Positions 1 through 10,129 are shown, counted from the stretch's first letter. The stretch: 46,416 bases of DNA from Candidatus Omnitrophota bacterium (GCA_030649895.1 JAUSEX010000056.1:1-46416), one strand, 5' to 3'. The notes: generated by a model not told the origin, from the sequence alone. A program made the numbers and translations.

Positions 1-201
1 TATAACGCTTATGCACTATAGAATCGTATACTTTAAAAACCTTAACAAGCTTTTTTAACCTTAGAAAAGCTTCAAAACTAACCCTTTTAATCTTTCTAAT
101 ACCCTGAGGGGTGGGGGTACGATCTATCTTCCCATTCCCAAAAATTACACTTCGTATTATTATTGACTTCTATACAGTTCATATGATAACATACTTTGTC
201 T
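1..201. other. Upstream non-coding stretch, window edge
   Basis: I see no convincing gene here on either strand. The stretch is AT-rich. It holds a short ACCC/GGGT inverted pair near 111-122 and a weak promoter-like element: TTGACT at 163-168 followed by degenerate -10 candidates around 184-192. If that promoter is real, the transcript would begin almost at the lpxL start codon and be nearly leaderless, which would fit the lack of a Shine-Dalgarno there. Confidence is low. Confidence 0.3.
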
Positions 202-1113
202 ATGGCGAAGAATAGGCCGAGGAGAGTGGCGGTTTTTTTACTCTTCAGGCTGGCGAGTTTTATTGTTTTAGTAATTCCTACCGGAATAGGACTTAAACTC
301 GGCCAGGCCTTTGGCTGCCTTTGCTTTTATATTCTAAAAAAAGAGAGAGAAAAAGCGCTTCGGAATCTTGATGCCGCATTCGGAGACTCCAAGTCCAGGA
401 TAGAAAAAAGAGAAATAATCAAAAAGGTTTTTGAAAATCTTGGGAAAAGCGTCATAGAAATATTAGCTATACCCAAATTTACCAGGCAAGGCTTTAAAAG
501 ATATGTGTATTCCGGGAATATCGATAAGCTGAAAGGGTTTTTGCGGGACGGCAAGGCCGTGATAATCCTTTCCGCGCATTTTGGAAACTGGGAGCTTCTG
601 GCGCATTATCTCGCGATAAGCGGACTACCCATGAATGTGATCGCAAGGCGCGTCAGGATGGAAGGCCTGGAGGCTTTTTTAATCAGGATAAGAAAACAGA
701 ATAGCGTAAATATATTATACAGAGACGCGTCCGCCAAAGAGATAGTAGATCTTTTAAGGGATAAAAAGTTTGTAGGCATTATGCCTGACCAGGATATGGA
801 TAGCGTCTCGGGCGTATTCGTGGATTTTTTCGGGAAGAGCGCGTGGACGCCCAGCGGGGCAGCTGTTTTGAATCTTTTGACAGGCGCTTATATTGTGCCG
901 TGTTTTATAGTGCGCAGGGCATTCGGCCACGAGGTCCTGATTGAAAATCCGATAGAAGTCGCGAAAACAGGCGACAAGAGAAAAGATATCCTGGAAAATA
1001 CCCGGAGATACACCAGGGTCATAGAAGATTACATAAGAAAATACCCGGAACAATGGGTATGGTTTCACGATAGATGGAAGACAAAGAACGCGGAATCTAC
1101 GCGGAGCTTGTAA
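202..1113 (+). CDS. lpxL: LpxL/HtrB-family lysophospholipid acyltransferase
   Basis: This is a probable lipid A late acyltransferase, transferring an acyl chain to a lipid A precursor on the inner face of the cytoplasmic membrane. An N-terminal hydrophobic anchor (about residues 10-30) precedes the catalytic H-x4-E motif HFGNWE (residues 126-131). A PDQD segment and the C-terminal PEQWVWFHDRW are typical of the family. The length (303 aa) is normal. I chose ATG 202 over TTG 196; neither has a clear ribosome binding site. The next genes encode LPS export parts, which supports an envelope lipid role. The last codons (NAESTRSL) come from a repeat that spans the stop codon. The exact acyl donor and position cannot be read from sequence. 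Confidence 0.85.
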   Translation: MAKNRPRRVAVFLLFRLASFIVLVIPTGIGLKLGQAFGCLCFYILKKEREKALRNLDAAFGDSKSRIEKREIIKKVFENLGKSVIEILAIPKFTRQGFKRYVYSGNIDKLKGFLRDGKAVIILSAHFGNWELLAHYLAISGLPMNVIARRVRMEGLEAFLIRIRKQNSVNILYRDASAKEIVDLLRDKKFVGIMPDQDMDSVSGVFVDFFGKSAWTPSGAAVLNLLTGAYIVPCFIVRRAFGHEVLIENPIEVAKTGDKRKDILENTRRYTRVIEDYIRKYPEQWVWFHDRWKTKNAESTRSL

Positions 1114-1140
1114 AAGCCCGCGGAACTAACGCAGAACTTA
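1089..1140. repeat. Direct repeat across the lpxL stop codon
   Basis: Two imperfect copies of a CGCGGAAcTaaCGCgGAacTT-like unit lie at 1089-1109 and 1119-1140. The first codes for the C-terminal residues of the acyltransferase and the second fills the gap before the next gene. A third, shorter relative is at 33385-33403 between infB and trpS. Confidence 0.6.
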
Positions 1141-1141
1141 T

Positions 1142-1978
1142 ATGAGAATAAGTATTTTTTTTATAGCGATATTGTTTTTTATAGCCGGGCCTGGAACAGG
1201 GTTTTGTGAAGAAAAAGAAGAATCAGCTCATCAGGAGGTAAAAGACTTTTCTTTCGCGCAGTATAAAGAAGGCGGGGAGCAGAAATGGAAAATGGACGGG
1301 CGCTCGGCAGAGGTCATGGACAATAAAGTCAACATAGAATATCTGTCTGCGCTATCTTTCGGCCAGGGCACGATACTCAAATTAAGAGCCAGGGAGGGTG
1401 TCTTTGACAAAGGCGAAAATGTTGTTCATATGAGCGATAACGTGGTGATGGCTTCTACTGACGGCACAAAACTTACCACAGATCACCTGGTTTGGGACGC
1501 GGAGACAAAAAATGTATCTACGGATACAAGCGTAAATATAAAAAGGCCTGATATGGAGATTACAGGCACCGGCGGTAGTTTTGATATGGAGGGCAAGACC
1601 GCTGAATTAAAGCAGGATATAAGCGCAAGACTAGTATCCTCAGGCCCGGAGGTTATGGGTTCCCTGGCGGGCAATAACCAGACTACGATAACCTGCGACG
1701 GGCCATTGGAACTTGATTACAAAAGAAACAGGGCGTTTTTTCATGGCAATGTGAGAGTGGAAGATTCAAAGGGCCACATACTGGCGGACAGGATAGACGT
1801 GTATTTCAATGCTGAAACAAGACGGGTCAAGCTGGTGGTTGCGGCCGGAAATGTAAGAATTGTAAACGGCGAAAATATAACTTATAGCGAAAAAGCGATT
1901 TATATGGTGGACCAGGCCAGGGTAATATTGCCCAATAGGCCTAAACTGGTTATTAAAAATGACAGCGCAAACCAATAA
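1142..1978 (+). CDS. LptC-LptA fusion, periplasmic LPS export protein
   Basis: This looks like an LptC-like domain joined to an LptA/OstA-like domain. These are the inner-membrane-associated and bridge components that carry LPS from the LptB2FG transporter across the periplasm. A signal peptide or anchor covers residues 1 to about 22 (hydrophobic run then GFCEEKEE). Residues about 40-165 hold LptC-type beta strands (RAREGVFDKGENVVHMSDN, then LTTDHLVWDAETK). Residues about 180-275 repeat the OstA pattern (CDGPLELDYKRNRAFFHGNV, then ADRIDVYFNAETRRV). At 278 aa it is too long for either protein alone. lptB follows with a 20-nt overlap, which strongly supports the role. No ribosome binding site is evident. 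Confidence 0.8.
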   Translation: MRISIFFIAILFFIAGPGTGFCEEKEESAHQEVKDFSFAQYKEGGEQKWKMDGRSAEVMDNKVNIEYLSALSFGQGTILKLRAREGVFDKGENVVHMSDNVVMASTDGTKLTTDHLVWDAETKNVSTDTSVNIKRPDMEITGTGGSFDMEGKTAELKQDISARLVSSGPEVMGSLAGNNQTTITCDGPLELDYKRNRAFFHGNVRVEDSKGHILADRIDVYFNAETRRVKLVVAAGNVRIVNGENITYSEKAIYMVDQARVILPNRPKLVIKNDSANQ

Positions 1979-2702
1979 CGGGCATTTACTGGAAATAAAC
2001 AGTCTGGTTAAATCTTACGACGGGAAAAAGGTTATTGACGGCGTTTGCATGAAGGTGAAACGCGGAGAGGTCGTGGGGTTACTGGGGCCTAACGGCGCAG
2101 GAAAGACCACGACATTTTATATGGTGGTGGGGATATTAAAGCCTGACGACGGAAATATAATCTTTGACGGAAAGGATATAACGAAACTCGCGATGTACCG
2201 CAGGGCGAGGAATGGCATAGGATATCTTTCCCAGGAACCTTCGATATTCAGGAAACTTACAGTTGAGGAAAATATAATGGCTATCCTGGAAACCCTGCAT
2301 CTTCCAAGGCAGGTGCGCATGAACAGGCTTAAAGATCTTTTGGATGAATTAAAGATAAGCCATCTAGCAAAGAAAAAAGCGTACATGCTTTCAGGCGGAG
2401 AAAGAAGAAGGCTGGAGATAACAAGGGCGTTGGTTACGAATCCGCTCTTTATCCTTCTGGACGAACCCTTTAGCGGCATAGACCCCATTGCCGTGGCTGA
2501 CGCGCAGGAGATAATAGGCGAATTAAAAAACAAAGGCCTTGGGATACTTCTTACGGATCACAATGTTAGAGAAACACTTGAAATAACAAATCATTCGTAT
2601 ATAATGGCTGGAGGAAAGATACTTATTGAAGGCACAAAAGAAGTGCTGATCAATGATCCAAAGGCCAGGGAAATGTATTTAGGCGAGAAATTCAAAATGT
2701 AA
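1959..2702 (+). CDS. lptB: LPS export ABC transporter ATP-binding protein LptB
   Basis: This is the cytoplasmic ATPase that powers LPS extraction by LptB2FG. It shows Walker A GPNGAGKTT, a Q-loop (YLSQEP), the signature LSGGERRRLEI, Walker B FILLDEPFSGIDP and the switch histidine in LTDHNVRETL. The length (247 aa) and the LSGGERRR signature are typical of LptB. The start overlaps the end of the LptC-LptA fusion gene by 20 nt with no Shine-Dalgarno, so translation is probably coupled. The permease genes lptF and lptG are not in this window. Confidence 0.95.
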   Translation: MTAQTNNGHLLEINSLVKSYDGKKVIDGVCMKVKRGEVVGLLGPNGAGKTTTFYMVVGILKPDDGNIIFDGKDITKLAMYRRARNGIGYLSQEPSIFRKLTVEENIMAILETLHLPRQVRMNRLKDLLDELKISHLAKKKAYMLSGGERRRLEITRALVTNPLFILLDEPFSGIDPIAVADAQEIIGELKNKGLGILLTDHNVRETLEITNHSYIMAGGKILIEGTKEVLINDPKAREMYLGEKFKM

Positions 2703-2704
2703 CC

Positions 2705-2727
2705 TATCCGACTCCGTGAGTCGGATA
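2705..2727. repeat. Intergenic hairpin, family with 18466 and 34405
   Basis: Perfect 10-bp arms TATCCGACTC (2705-2714) and GAGTCGGATA (2718-2727) enclose a 3-nt loop. There is no U-tract, so it is not a classical terminator. The same core (GACTCcgtGAGTC) recurs at 18466-18509 and, degraded, at 34405-34427. Confidence 0.8.
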
Positions 2728-2752
2728 AGGTAAACGTAACAGGGTTAATTTT

Positions 2753-3835
2753 ATGAAATCATCCGTTAAGAAATTAAAAAATTGCAAACATAGTTTAGAG
2801 GTCAGCCTTTCTGTGGAAAAGGTAAAAAAGGCCTTTGACGAGGTCTACGGCGACTTGGGAAAATACGCCAGCGTGCCGGGTTTCAGGCAGGGTAAGGCGC
2901 CGAGGGATCTTCTGGAACTCCATTATTCCAAAACAGCCAGGGAAGAAGTTTTGAAAAAACTTATACCCGAGACATATGAAAAGATCTTAGAGGAACATAA
3001 GCTTGACCCTATAGGCTATCCTGACGTGACTGATGTGAAGCTCGATCCTAAGGAAGGTTTTTCGTATAAGGCTAGCATTGAAACAAAGCCGGAGATAAAT
3101 TTAAAAAATTATAAGGGCCTTAAGCTTAAAAAGAAAAGCGCAGAAGTAAAGGAAGAAGATCTTGCGAAAAATCTGGAATACATGAGGGAGATGCATTCCC
3201 AGAAAGTGCCCAAAGAAGGCAGCCAGGAAAAAGAAAATGTTCTTCCTAAGCTGGATGATGAGTTTGCAAAAGACCTGGGATTCGAGGACCTGGAGAAAAT
3301 GAAAGAGGCTATAGGGCAGAACCTGAAGACAAAGCTGGAAGAGGAAAGCGAGGCCGATTTAGAGGTCCAGATCATAAATCAGCTTCTGGACAGCGTGGAT
3401 TTCGAGGTACCAGAAACCCTGGTAAATTCCGAGAAAGAAAGATTGATGAAAGACGCTGAGATGCGCATAAAATATATGGAGACGCTCCAGAAAAAAGAAA
3501 ATCCTAAAGATCCTTCAGCGCCTGCGGCACTTCAGGATCAGGAAAATTCTTCGAATTTTCCTGGTAAAAAAGAATTGGAAGAGAATGCAGCCAGGCAGGC
3601 GATTCGCCAGGTAAAGGCATTTTTTATGCTGGACAGGATCGCGCACGCCGAAAAGATTTACCTGAAAAAAGAAGAGATCGACGTATATATAGAGGGATTG
3701 GCCGCTCAGTACCATAAGACAAAAGACGAGATTAAGGGTTATCTGGAAAAGGGCCATGGAATGGATGAGCTGGCTGTAAACATGAGAAATAAAAAGGTGA
3801 TGGAGTTTTTATTAAAAGAAGCGAAGATAGAGTAA
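2753..3835 (+). CDS. tig: Trigger factor, apparently lacking the PPIase domain
   Basis: This is a ribosome-associated chaperone for nascent chains. The N-terminal ribosome-binding domain carries the signature GFRQGKAP (about residues 43-50). After the N-domain ends (about residue 150) the sequence runs almost directly into the C-terminal substrate-binding arm (LPKLDDEFAKDLGFEDLEKM). The FKBP-like PPIase domain that normally lies between them seems absent, so the protein is 360 aa instead of about 430-450. A linker at residues about 245-275 (ENPKDPSAPAALQDQENSS) is coded by inverted-repeat DNA. clpP follows, the usual neighbour of tig, but clpX does not come next. Function as a holdase without PPIase activity is inferred. 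Confidence 0.85.
   Translation: MKSSVKKLKNCKHSLEVSLSVEKVKKAFDEVYGDLGKYASVPGFRQGKAPRDLLELHYSKTAREEVLKKLIPETYEKILEEHKLDPIGYPDVTDVKLDPKEGFSYKASIETKPEINLKNYKGLKLKKKSAEVKEEDLAKNLEYMREMHSQKVPKEGSQEKENVLPKLDDEFAKDLGFEDLEKMKEAIGQNLKTKLEEESEADLEVQIINQLLDSVDFEVPETLVNSEKERLMKDAEMRIKYMETLQKKENPKDPSAPAALQDQENSSNFPGKKELEENAARQAIRQVKAFFMLDRIAHAEKIYLKKEEIDVYIEGLAAQYHKTKDEIKGYLEKGHGMDELAVNMRNKKVMEFLLKEAKIE
3510..3561. repeat. Inverted-repeat insertion inside tig
   Basis: Two adjacent hairpins lie in frame within the trigger factor gene. One is an imperfect pair at 3510-3522/3526-3538 (ATCCTTCAGCGCC against GGCACTTCAGGAT, 10 of 13 pairing). The other is a perfect palindrome at 3541-3561 (GGAAAATTC, TTC loop, GAATTTTCC). 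The first resembles the GATCCTTCGCTTCGTTCAGG segment of the intergenic repeat at 3954-3980. This suggests a mobile palindromic element that landed in the coding region without breaking the frame. Confidence 0.6.
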
Positions 3836-3842
3836 TTAACAG

Positions 3843-4011
3843 TTCTCGACTCTCCGCCTACGGCGGATCGCTCGAACAATATTTTTCGAGCGGAGTGAAC
3901 GACCGGAGGAAGTACTGAGCGAAGCTAATGTACGAAGCGAACCAGATCCTTCGCTTCGTTCAGGATCATCCTGATCCTGAGGAGTGAAACGACGAAGGAC
4001 GAAGTCGAAAA
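3843..4011. repeat. Composite intergenic palindromic repeat
   Basis: The tig-clpP gap is filled by nested inverted repeats. TTCTCGACT (3843-3851) pairs near-perfectly with AGTCGAAAA (4003-4011). TCCGCC/GGCGGA lies near 3852-3866, CGCTCGAA/TTCGAGCG at 3869-3876/3885-3892, and TCAGGATCA/TGATCCTGA at 3960-3980. The outer arms and the CGCTCGAA hairpin recur in the scpA-scpB gap at 35171-35258, so this is a dispersed family. No U-tract or ORF is seen. Confidence 0.75.
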
Positions 4012-4030
4012 GTAGAAAAGGGAGGTTACT

Positions 4031-4615
4031 ATGTTGATTCCCATGGTAATAGAGCAGTCAGATAGAGGCGAGAGGGCGTATGATATTTATTCGAGGCTTC
4101 TGAAAGACAGGATTATTTTTATAGGTTCTGCGATAGACGATGTGGTTGCGAATGTTGTTATTGCCCAGATGCTGTTTCTCCAGATGGAAGACCGCCAGAG
4201 GGATATAAGTATTTATATACATAGCCCTGGCGGATCAGTGACGGCAGGGCTCGCGATATATGACACAATGCAATTTGTGAAGCCTGACGTGTGCACATAT
4301 TGCGTGGGCCAGGCAGCAAGCATGGGCGCAGTGCTGCTGGCAGCAGGAGCGAAGGGCAAACGCCACGCGCTTCCTAACGCAAGGGTGATGATACATCAGC
4401 CTTGGGGCGGGGTCCAGGGCCAGGCGTCAGATATAAGCATACAGGCAAAAGAAATTTTAAAGATGAGAGACAGGATCAATGAGATTTTAGCAAAACATAC
4501 AGGAAAACCCCTTGATAAAATACAGAAGGATACGGACAGGGATTATTTTATGTCTGGCCAGGAGTCGCTGGAATACGGTATTATAGACGAGGTCATAACG
4601 GAGAGTAAGAAATAA
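4031..4615 (+). CDS. clpP: ATP-dependent Clp protease proteolytic subunit
   Basis: This is the tetradecameric serine protease of the Clp system. The catalytic triad is readable: Ser97 in GQAASMGA, His122 in MIHQPWGG and Asp171 in DRDYFMS. At 194 aa it has the usual length. A strong ribosome binding site GGGAGG (4020-4025) lies 5 nt before ATG 4031. It sits behind tig, as in many bacteria, but the ATPase partner clpX does not follow; a long hairpin and an aminotransferase gene come next. Confidence 0.97.
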   Translation: MLIPMVIEQSDRGERAYDIYSRLLKDRIIFIGSAIDDVVANVVIAQMLFLQMEDRQRDISIYIHSPGGSVTAGLAIYDTMQFVKPDVCTYCVGQAASMGAVLLAAGAKGKRHALPNARVMIHQPWGGVQGQASDISIQAKEILKMRDRINEILAKHTGKPLDKIQKDTDRDYFMSGQESLEYGIIDEVITESKK

Positions 4616-4627
4616 TTTTTTAGCGGA

Positions 4628-4687
4628 TAGCGTAAAGCGCATAGCGGTTAGGAAAACTATACGCTAAACGCTATGCGCTTTACGCTA
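4628..4687. repeat. Long perfect hairpin between clpP and aminotransferase
   Basis: 19-nt arms at 4628-4646 and 4669-4687 (beginning TAGCGTAAAG and ending CTTTACGCTA) are perfectly complementary around a 22-nt loop. There is no clear U-tract after the stem on the plus strand. The element is rich in the repeated sub-motif AGCGTAAAGCGC. Confidence 0.85.
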
Positions 4688-4702
4688 AAATAGGAGATAA
4701 TT

Positions 4703-5836
4703 ATGTTAAAAAATTACTTATTGACGCCAGGCCCTACACCGATACCTCCAAGGGTTTTAGAGACCATGGCAAGGCCTATTATCCATCACCGGACACCGGA
4801 ATTTCAAAAGATTATACAGGAAGTGGAAGAAGATTTAAAGTACGTGTACCAGACCAAAAACGAAGTCCTTATATTTGCGGCGTCAGGAACAGGCGCGATG
4901 GAAGGATCTATTGCGAATCTTTTTTCTCCTGGAGATAAAGCCCTCGTAGTTCGCGGCGGAAAATTCGGAGAAAGATTCGGGGATATCTGCAAGGCTTATG
5001 GAATCGAATTCACAGCTTTGGATGTAGAGTGGGGGAAAGCAGTGGACCCTAAAATGATAGATGACGTTTTGAAAAAAGATAAAAAGATAAAAGCTGTTTT
5101 TACTACGCTATGCGAGACATCTACGGGAGTTTCCACAGACGTAGAAGCGATTGGGAAAATAATGAAGAATTACGAAGCAGTGCTTGTAGTTGACGCCATA
5201 AGCGGACTTGCGGCTATTCCCATAAAAACAGATGAATGGGGAATAGATGTAGCGATATCCGGCTCTCAGAAAGGGCTTATGATACCTCCCGGCCTTGCAT
5301 TTGTAAGCGTGAGCCCAAAGGCCTGGCAGGTTATTGAAAAATCAACATTGCCGAAATATTATTTTGATTTTAAGGCGTACAAAAAGGCGCTCGGTAAAAC
5401 AGATACGCCCTTCACGCCTGCCGTAAACCTCATGATAGCGCTGAAGGAGGCGTTGAAAATAATAAAAGAAGAAGGCCTGGATGTTATTTTTGAAAAACAT
5501 AAGAAGATGGCAGCTGCCATCAGGAGCGCGGTCAAGTCGATGGGGTTGGAATTATTCGCGCCTGAGGCTTATTCTGACGGAGTGACTGCCGTAAAGGTGC
5601 CTAAAGGCATAGACGGAGAGAAGTTAGTCAAGACAATGAGGGATAAATATGGCGTTGGCATAGCAGGAGGCCAGGACGAGATGAAAGGCAAAATGTTCAG
5701 GATAGCCACTATGGGCTACATAACCCCGCCGGATCTTATAGTGTGCATAGCTACTCTTGAAACAGTGCTTTCAGAGATGGGATATAAATTTCAGTTAGGT
5801 TCAGGCGTGGTGGCGCTTGAAGAGGCGTTGAGGTAA
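4703..5836 (+). CDS. Class V aminotransferase (serine-pyruvate/alanine-glyoxylate type)
   Basis: This is a PLP-dependent aminotransferase of fold type I, class V. The N-terminus LLTPGPTPIPPRVL is diagnostic for the alanine-glyoxylate/serine-pyruvate group. GTGAMEGSIANL forms the PLP phosphate site, VDAISGLAA carries the cofactor-binding Asp, and SGSQKGLMIPPG holds the Schiff-base lysine. The length is 377 aa. It is followed 57 nt later by serA, so it may supply the transamination step of serine synthesis or interconvert serine/alanine and glyoxylate. No serC-type enzyme is visible in the window. The substrate cannot be fixed from sequence. Confidence 0.85.
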   Translation: MLKNYLLTPGPTPIPPRVLETMARPIIHHRTPEFQKIIQEVEEDLKYVYQTKNEVLIFAASGTGAMEGSIANLFSPGDKALVVRGGKFGERFGDICKAYGIEFTALDVEWGKAVDPKMIDDVLKKDKKIKAVFTTLCETSTGVSTDVEAIGKIMKNYEAVLVVDAISGLAAIPIKTDEWGIDVAISGSQKGLMIPPGLAFVSVSPKAWQVIEKSTLPKYYFDFKAYKKALGKTDTPFTPAVNLMIALKEALKIIKEEGLDVIFEKHKKMAAAIRSAVKSMGLELFAPEAYSDGVTAVKVPKGIDGEKLVKTMRDKYGVGIAGGQDEMKGKMFRIATMGYITPPDLIVCIATLETVLSEMGYKFQLGSGVVALEEALR

Positions 5837-5893
5837 TCATAGCAGCTAGAAAAACTGCATTGTTGAATTTTTAGTTGTTTAGAAGGAGAGAGC

Positions 5894-7480
5894 ATGTTTA
5901 AGATACTGGTGAGCGATCCGTTGGCGCAGGAAGGCGTGGATATACTTAAAAAGGTAAAAGAGTTTCAGGTGGATGTCAAACATAAGCTGCCTCCCGAAGA
6001 ATTAAAGAAGATAATAAAAGACTACGATGCGCTTTTGGTTAGAAGCGAGACTAAGGTTACAAAGGATATTATAGAAGCTGCTAGAAATCTAAAGGTAATA
6101 GGCAGGGCAGGGGTTGGGCTTGATAACGTTGATCTTCAGGCTGCCTCCAAGCGGGGTATTATAGTTATGAATACCCCTGGCGGAAATACCATGTCCACGG
6201 CAGAACATGCGGTATCTCTCATGCTTTCCCTCTCGAGAAACATACCGCAGGCGGATGTATCTGTTAAAAAGGGCGAATGGGAAAGAAAGAAATTTATGGG
6301 CGCAGAGGTATACGGGAAAACCCTCGGTATTATAGGGCTCGGAAGGATAGGCACGGAAGTGGCAAAGCGGGCCATCGCGTTTGGGATGAAGGTTATAGCG
6401 TATGATCCGTTTTTATCCCTGGATAAGGCTAAGGAATTGAGCATAGAATCAGGAGAATTAAAGGTTATCTTTGAAAAAGCCGATTACATTACCGTTCATT
6501 CGCCTTTGACAGAAGAGACAAAACATATTATTGATAAAAATTCCATAGAAAAGATGAAACATGGAGTCAGGATTATAAATTGCGCAAGAGGCGGCATAAT
6601 CGACGAAGCAGCCGTACTGGAAGGCATTGCCAGCGGAAAGATAGCAGGAGCCGCTTTTGACGTTTATGAAAAAGAGCCTCCTGCAAAAGATAACCCGTTA
6701 TTTAAATGCGATAAGGTTGTGTTGACCCCGCATCTCGGGGCCTCTACTGAAGAGGCTCAAATAAATGTGGCTGTTGAAATCGCGGATAGCGCTCGCGACG
6801 CGCTTCTCGGCTGCGGGATAAGAAACGCGGTCAATGTGCCCTGCGTTGATTTCGAACTTTACAAAATATTGCAGCCTTATATAGATCTGGGAGAAAGGAT
6901 AGGGGCGCTGGCATCCCAGCTTTCAAAAGGCAGGACACAGAAAATCCAGATAAAGTATTCCGGGGATGTTGTGAAATATAACCTGTCTCTTATTACAGTC
7001 GCAGTTGTTAAAGGCGTCCTTGCGCCAGTGCTGCAGGAAACTGTAAATTATGTAAACTCCTTAATTGTAGCAAAGGAGCGGGGCATAAAGGTGGAAGAGA
7101 TGAAAGCTACCATGCTCGAGGAATATTCAAGTCTTATAAGCGTGGAGATAAAGACAGATACGGGGATCAGGACAGTTTCAGGCACATTGTTTACTAAGAA
7201 AGACGCCAGGATTGTTAAGATAGATGAATTTCATGTAGACGCTATTCCTGAAGGATATATGATAGTTGCGCATAATAATGATGTCCCTGGTATTATAGGC
7301 ATGATAGGCACGATCCTGGGTAATCGGAATATTAATATCGCGACAATGACATTTGGCAGGGAAAAACCAGGCGGGAAAACATTGTCAGTCTTAAACGTGG
7401 ATAGCCTTGTGCCCGAGGATGTGTTAAATGAAATAAGAAAGGCGAAAAATATACTGGACGCAACATTAATAAAACTTTAA
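5894..7480 (+). CDS. serA: D-3-phosphoglycerate dehydrogenase
   Basis: It catalyses the NAD-dependent first step of serine synthesis from 3-phosphoglycerate. Visible marks are GRAGVGLDNVD, the Rossmann motif GLGRIGTEVAKR, the catalytic region NCARGGIIDE and HLGASTEEAQ with the active-site His. After the catalytic core come the intervening domain (about residues 315-450) and a C-terminal ACT domain (IVAHNNDVPGIIGMIGTILG) that likely senses serine. At 528 aa it is the long form of the enzyme. The ribosome binding site AAGGAGAG precedes ATG 5894. It is probably cotranscribed with the aminotransferase upstream and the synthase gene 11 nt downstream. Confidence 0.96.
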   Translation: MFKILVSDPLAQEGVDILKKVKEFQVDVKHKLPPEELKKIIKDYDALLVRSETKVTKDIIEAARNLKVIGRAGVGLDNVDLQAASKRGIIVMNTPGGNTMSTAEHAVSLMLSLSRNIPQADVSVKKGEWERKKFMGAEVYGKTLGIIGLGRIGTEVAKRAIAFGMKVIAYDPFLSLDKAKELSIESGELKVIFEKADYITVHSPLTEETKHIIDKNSIEKMKHGVRIINCARGGIIDEAAVLEGIASGKIAGAAFDVYEKEPPAKDNPLFKCDKVVLTPHLGASTEEAQINVAVEIADSARDALLGCGIRNAVNVPCVDFELYKILQPYIDLGERIGALASQLSKGRTQKIQIKYSGDVVKYNLSLITVAVVKGVLAPVLQETVNYVNSLIVAKERGIKVEEMKATMLEEYSSLISVEIKTDTGIRTVSGTLFTKKDARIVKIDEFHVDAIPEGYMIVAHNNDVPGIIGMIGTILGNRNINIATMTFGREKPGGKTLSVLNVDSLVPEDVLNEIRKAKNILDATLIKL

Positions 7481-7491
7481 AAGGATCTTTT

Positions 7492-8722
7492 ATGAAAAAT
7501 AACAAGATTTATATTATCGACGTAACAAACAGAGACGGGGTGCAGACTGCGAAACTGGGCCTTGCCAAGCTTCAGAAGACAATGATAAATATCTTCCTGA
7601 ATGATATGGGTGTTTTTGGCAGCGAGTTTGGATTTCCAGTTACGCGCCACGAGACAAATTATCTGAATGCTAATATAGAGCTTGTCAGGATGGGCGCGTT
7701 GAAGCCGATTGTCCTGAGCGGCTGGGTAAGGGCGATAAAAGAAGATGTCAAGAAGGCGTGCGAGATGACTGACGTTGAGAACCTGAATCTTTCCATATCC
7801 ACGTCTGAACAGATGACTAGCGGAAAATTTCTTGGCAATAAAACAAGAGAAGATATATTGCTCTTGATGACGGACGCAGTGGACTTTGCCAGAAAAAAGA
7901 AGTTGAAGATTGTGGGCGTGAACGCAGAAGACGCCTCAAGGACTGATATGCCGTATCTCATAAAATTTGCGCAGGCAGCCAAAGATCACGGCGCGGACAG
8001 GATCAGGTATTGCGATACGCTTGGCTATGACGATCCTTTTACTATTTATAAAAGGATAAAGATACTGGCAAGCGAAGTAAAATTGCCGATAGAACTTCAT
8101 TGCCATAATGATTTAGGGATGGTTATCGCCTGTTCTGTAGCTGGGGCAAAGGCAGCTATAGACGCGGGCGTAGACGCTTATATAAACACGACTGTAAACG
8201 GCATGGGAGAAAGGGCGGGTAACGCAGACCTTGTTTCAGTAATACTTGCGCTTAAGTATTCAAGTGGGTTTGGCGGCAAATATCATCTGGATGAAAGGAT
8301 TAAACTGAATCATGCCTGGAAGATAGGGAAATACGCTTCCTACGCATTTAAAGTGCCTATTCCTATAAATCATCCTGGTATCGGGACAAACGCATTCGCC
8401 CACGAATCAGGTATTCACGCGGATGGGGCTTTAAAGGACAGACGTAATTATGAGCTTTATGATTTTGAAGAACTGGGGAGAGGAGAGCCTGAACTGATAG
8501 AGACAGGCAGGCAGATTATCGCAGGGGAATACTCTGGCATAAAAGGGTTCAGGAATGTATATGATAAACTGGAGATAAAATTTAAGGATGAAAAAGAAGC
8601 AGCGAATATACTCGAACTAGTGCGATATGCAAATGTGCATACCCAGCAGCCGCTCACGCACGATGAGCTGCGATTTATAGCAAAATATCCAGAGATAGCA
8701 AGGAAGATATTCACAATGACAC

Positions 8723-8727
<5 letters not shown>
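7492..8727 (+). CDS. Homocitrate/isopropylmalate synthase-family enzyme
   Basis: This is a DRE-TIM metallolyase that condenses acetyl-CoA with a 2-oxoacid. The usual TLRDGEQ start is here DVTNRDGVQ (near residues 10-18). LHCHNDLGM supplies the two metal-binding histidines, NGMGERAGNADL matches the NG(I/M)GERxGN motif, and HESGIHADG matches the C-terminal conserved segment. At 411 aa it lacks the large LeuA regulatory domain. That fits a homocitrate synthase (NifV/lysine-type) or a related enzyme better than a full-length LeuA. Neighbours (serA upstream, purA downstream) do not settle the substrate. No nif genes or lysine pathway genes are in the window. Confidence 0.75.
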
Positions 8728-10113
<1,386 letters not shown>

Positions 10114-10129
10114 AAAGGAGAAGTAGAAG

